Shown here in pieces: positions 63,627 through 64,000 of a DNA stretch of 64,000 bases; position 1 is the first letter of the stretch; each line of letters opens with the position of its first letter. The position numbers and the translations under genes were made by a program. The DNA comes from Henricia sp. BOLD:AAB3569 (taxonomy: Eukaryota; Echinodermata; Asteroidea; Spinulosida; Echinasteridae). The DNA lies in the NCBI GenBank assembly GCA_037783545.1, contig JBBELK010001409.1, positions 320,001 to 384,000 of the forward strand, read 5' to 3'. The notes beneath the pieces are model-generated. The model did not search any database and was not told the origin of the DNA. It saw nothing but the letters and a program-made list of their open reading frames with translations.

Positions 63627-64000
63627 CGTATTAAATTTTTTTTTACTATTAATTGAGGAAAGAGTGTGGTATGGTGTGGGGTTATGTTGAGTTAGTTATC
63701 GACAAAACACATCAGTATGCAACATATGCATAGGGGTTAAACCAATCAGAAGCAATGTTCGCTAAACAACGGTACGGAAAAAAATATCGCTCCCCGTACG
63801 CATACCTATTCTATTATATACCTCAGCATTGGTAAGCATTGGTAAATGGTTTAGTACTACACATGTAAAGTGCTACCCGGTATATACAATGTAGACCAAC
63901 TACCGGTATAGTACGATTTGCATGTCGCATCCAAAGTCTGAAGAAAAACAGACAAAATGTAAGCCTATAGATTTCCTTTGCATTTGTTGCAGATATAATG

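Overview
This is eukaryotic nuclear DNA, most likely from a marine invertebrate. It has two intron-rich animal genes with GT-AG splice sites, AT-rich non-coding DNA, tRNA-derived SINE heads, and a very high density of short inverted-repeat (MITE or foldback) elements and satellites. The palindromic words TACATGTA and (T)ACCGGTA recur throughout. The species cannot be fixed from the sequence alone. Most open frames longer than 60 codons are chance or repeat-derived.

Two genes are well supported, both on the minus strand. (1) A complete DHX36/RHAU-type DEAH-box G-quadruplex helicase runs from 33630 down to 15272. I assembled 20 coding exons whose splice phases all agree; they total 2916 nt and encode 971 residues. 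(2) A complete hippocalcin/neurocalcin-type neuronal calcium sensor runs from 43251 down to 41238 in 3 coding exons (588 nt, 195 residues). Weaker candidates are a terminal coding exon at 53362-53633 (+), an isolated exon at 5944-6038 (+), a coding-like 3' end at 36167-36307 (-), and decayed duplicated exons near 4.0-4.85 kb.

Layout. 0-6 kb: degenerate tandem repeats, a TIR element with promoter-like ends, and dispersed palindromes. 7.1-11.65 kb: three copies of a 1.67-1.70 kb repeat, each with an internal sub-repeat. 11.66-14.5 kb: about 259 copies of an 11-bp minisatellite. 15.2-33.6 kb: the helicase gene, whose introns carry many MITEs, SINE pieces, a 78-bp satellite made of tRNA-SINE heads and a 67-bp satellite made from the end of a foldback element. 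34-41 kb: foldbacks and inverted minisatellites. 41.2-43.3 kb: the calcium sensor. 44-64 kb: MITEs, SINEs, a 1015-bp direct repeat, and a second field of palindromic motifs.

The two genes show no sign of working together: one acts on nucleic acids, the other in calcium signalling. The distinctive feature of the window is how repeats form. At least two satellites have grown from parts of dispersed elements, a fragment of a helicase exon has been copied into an intronic MITE, and several motifs occur as inverted clusters.
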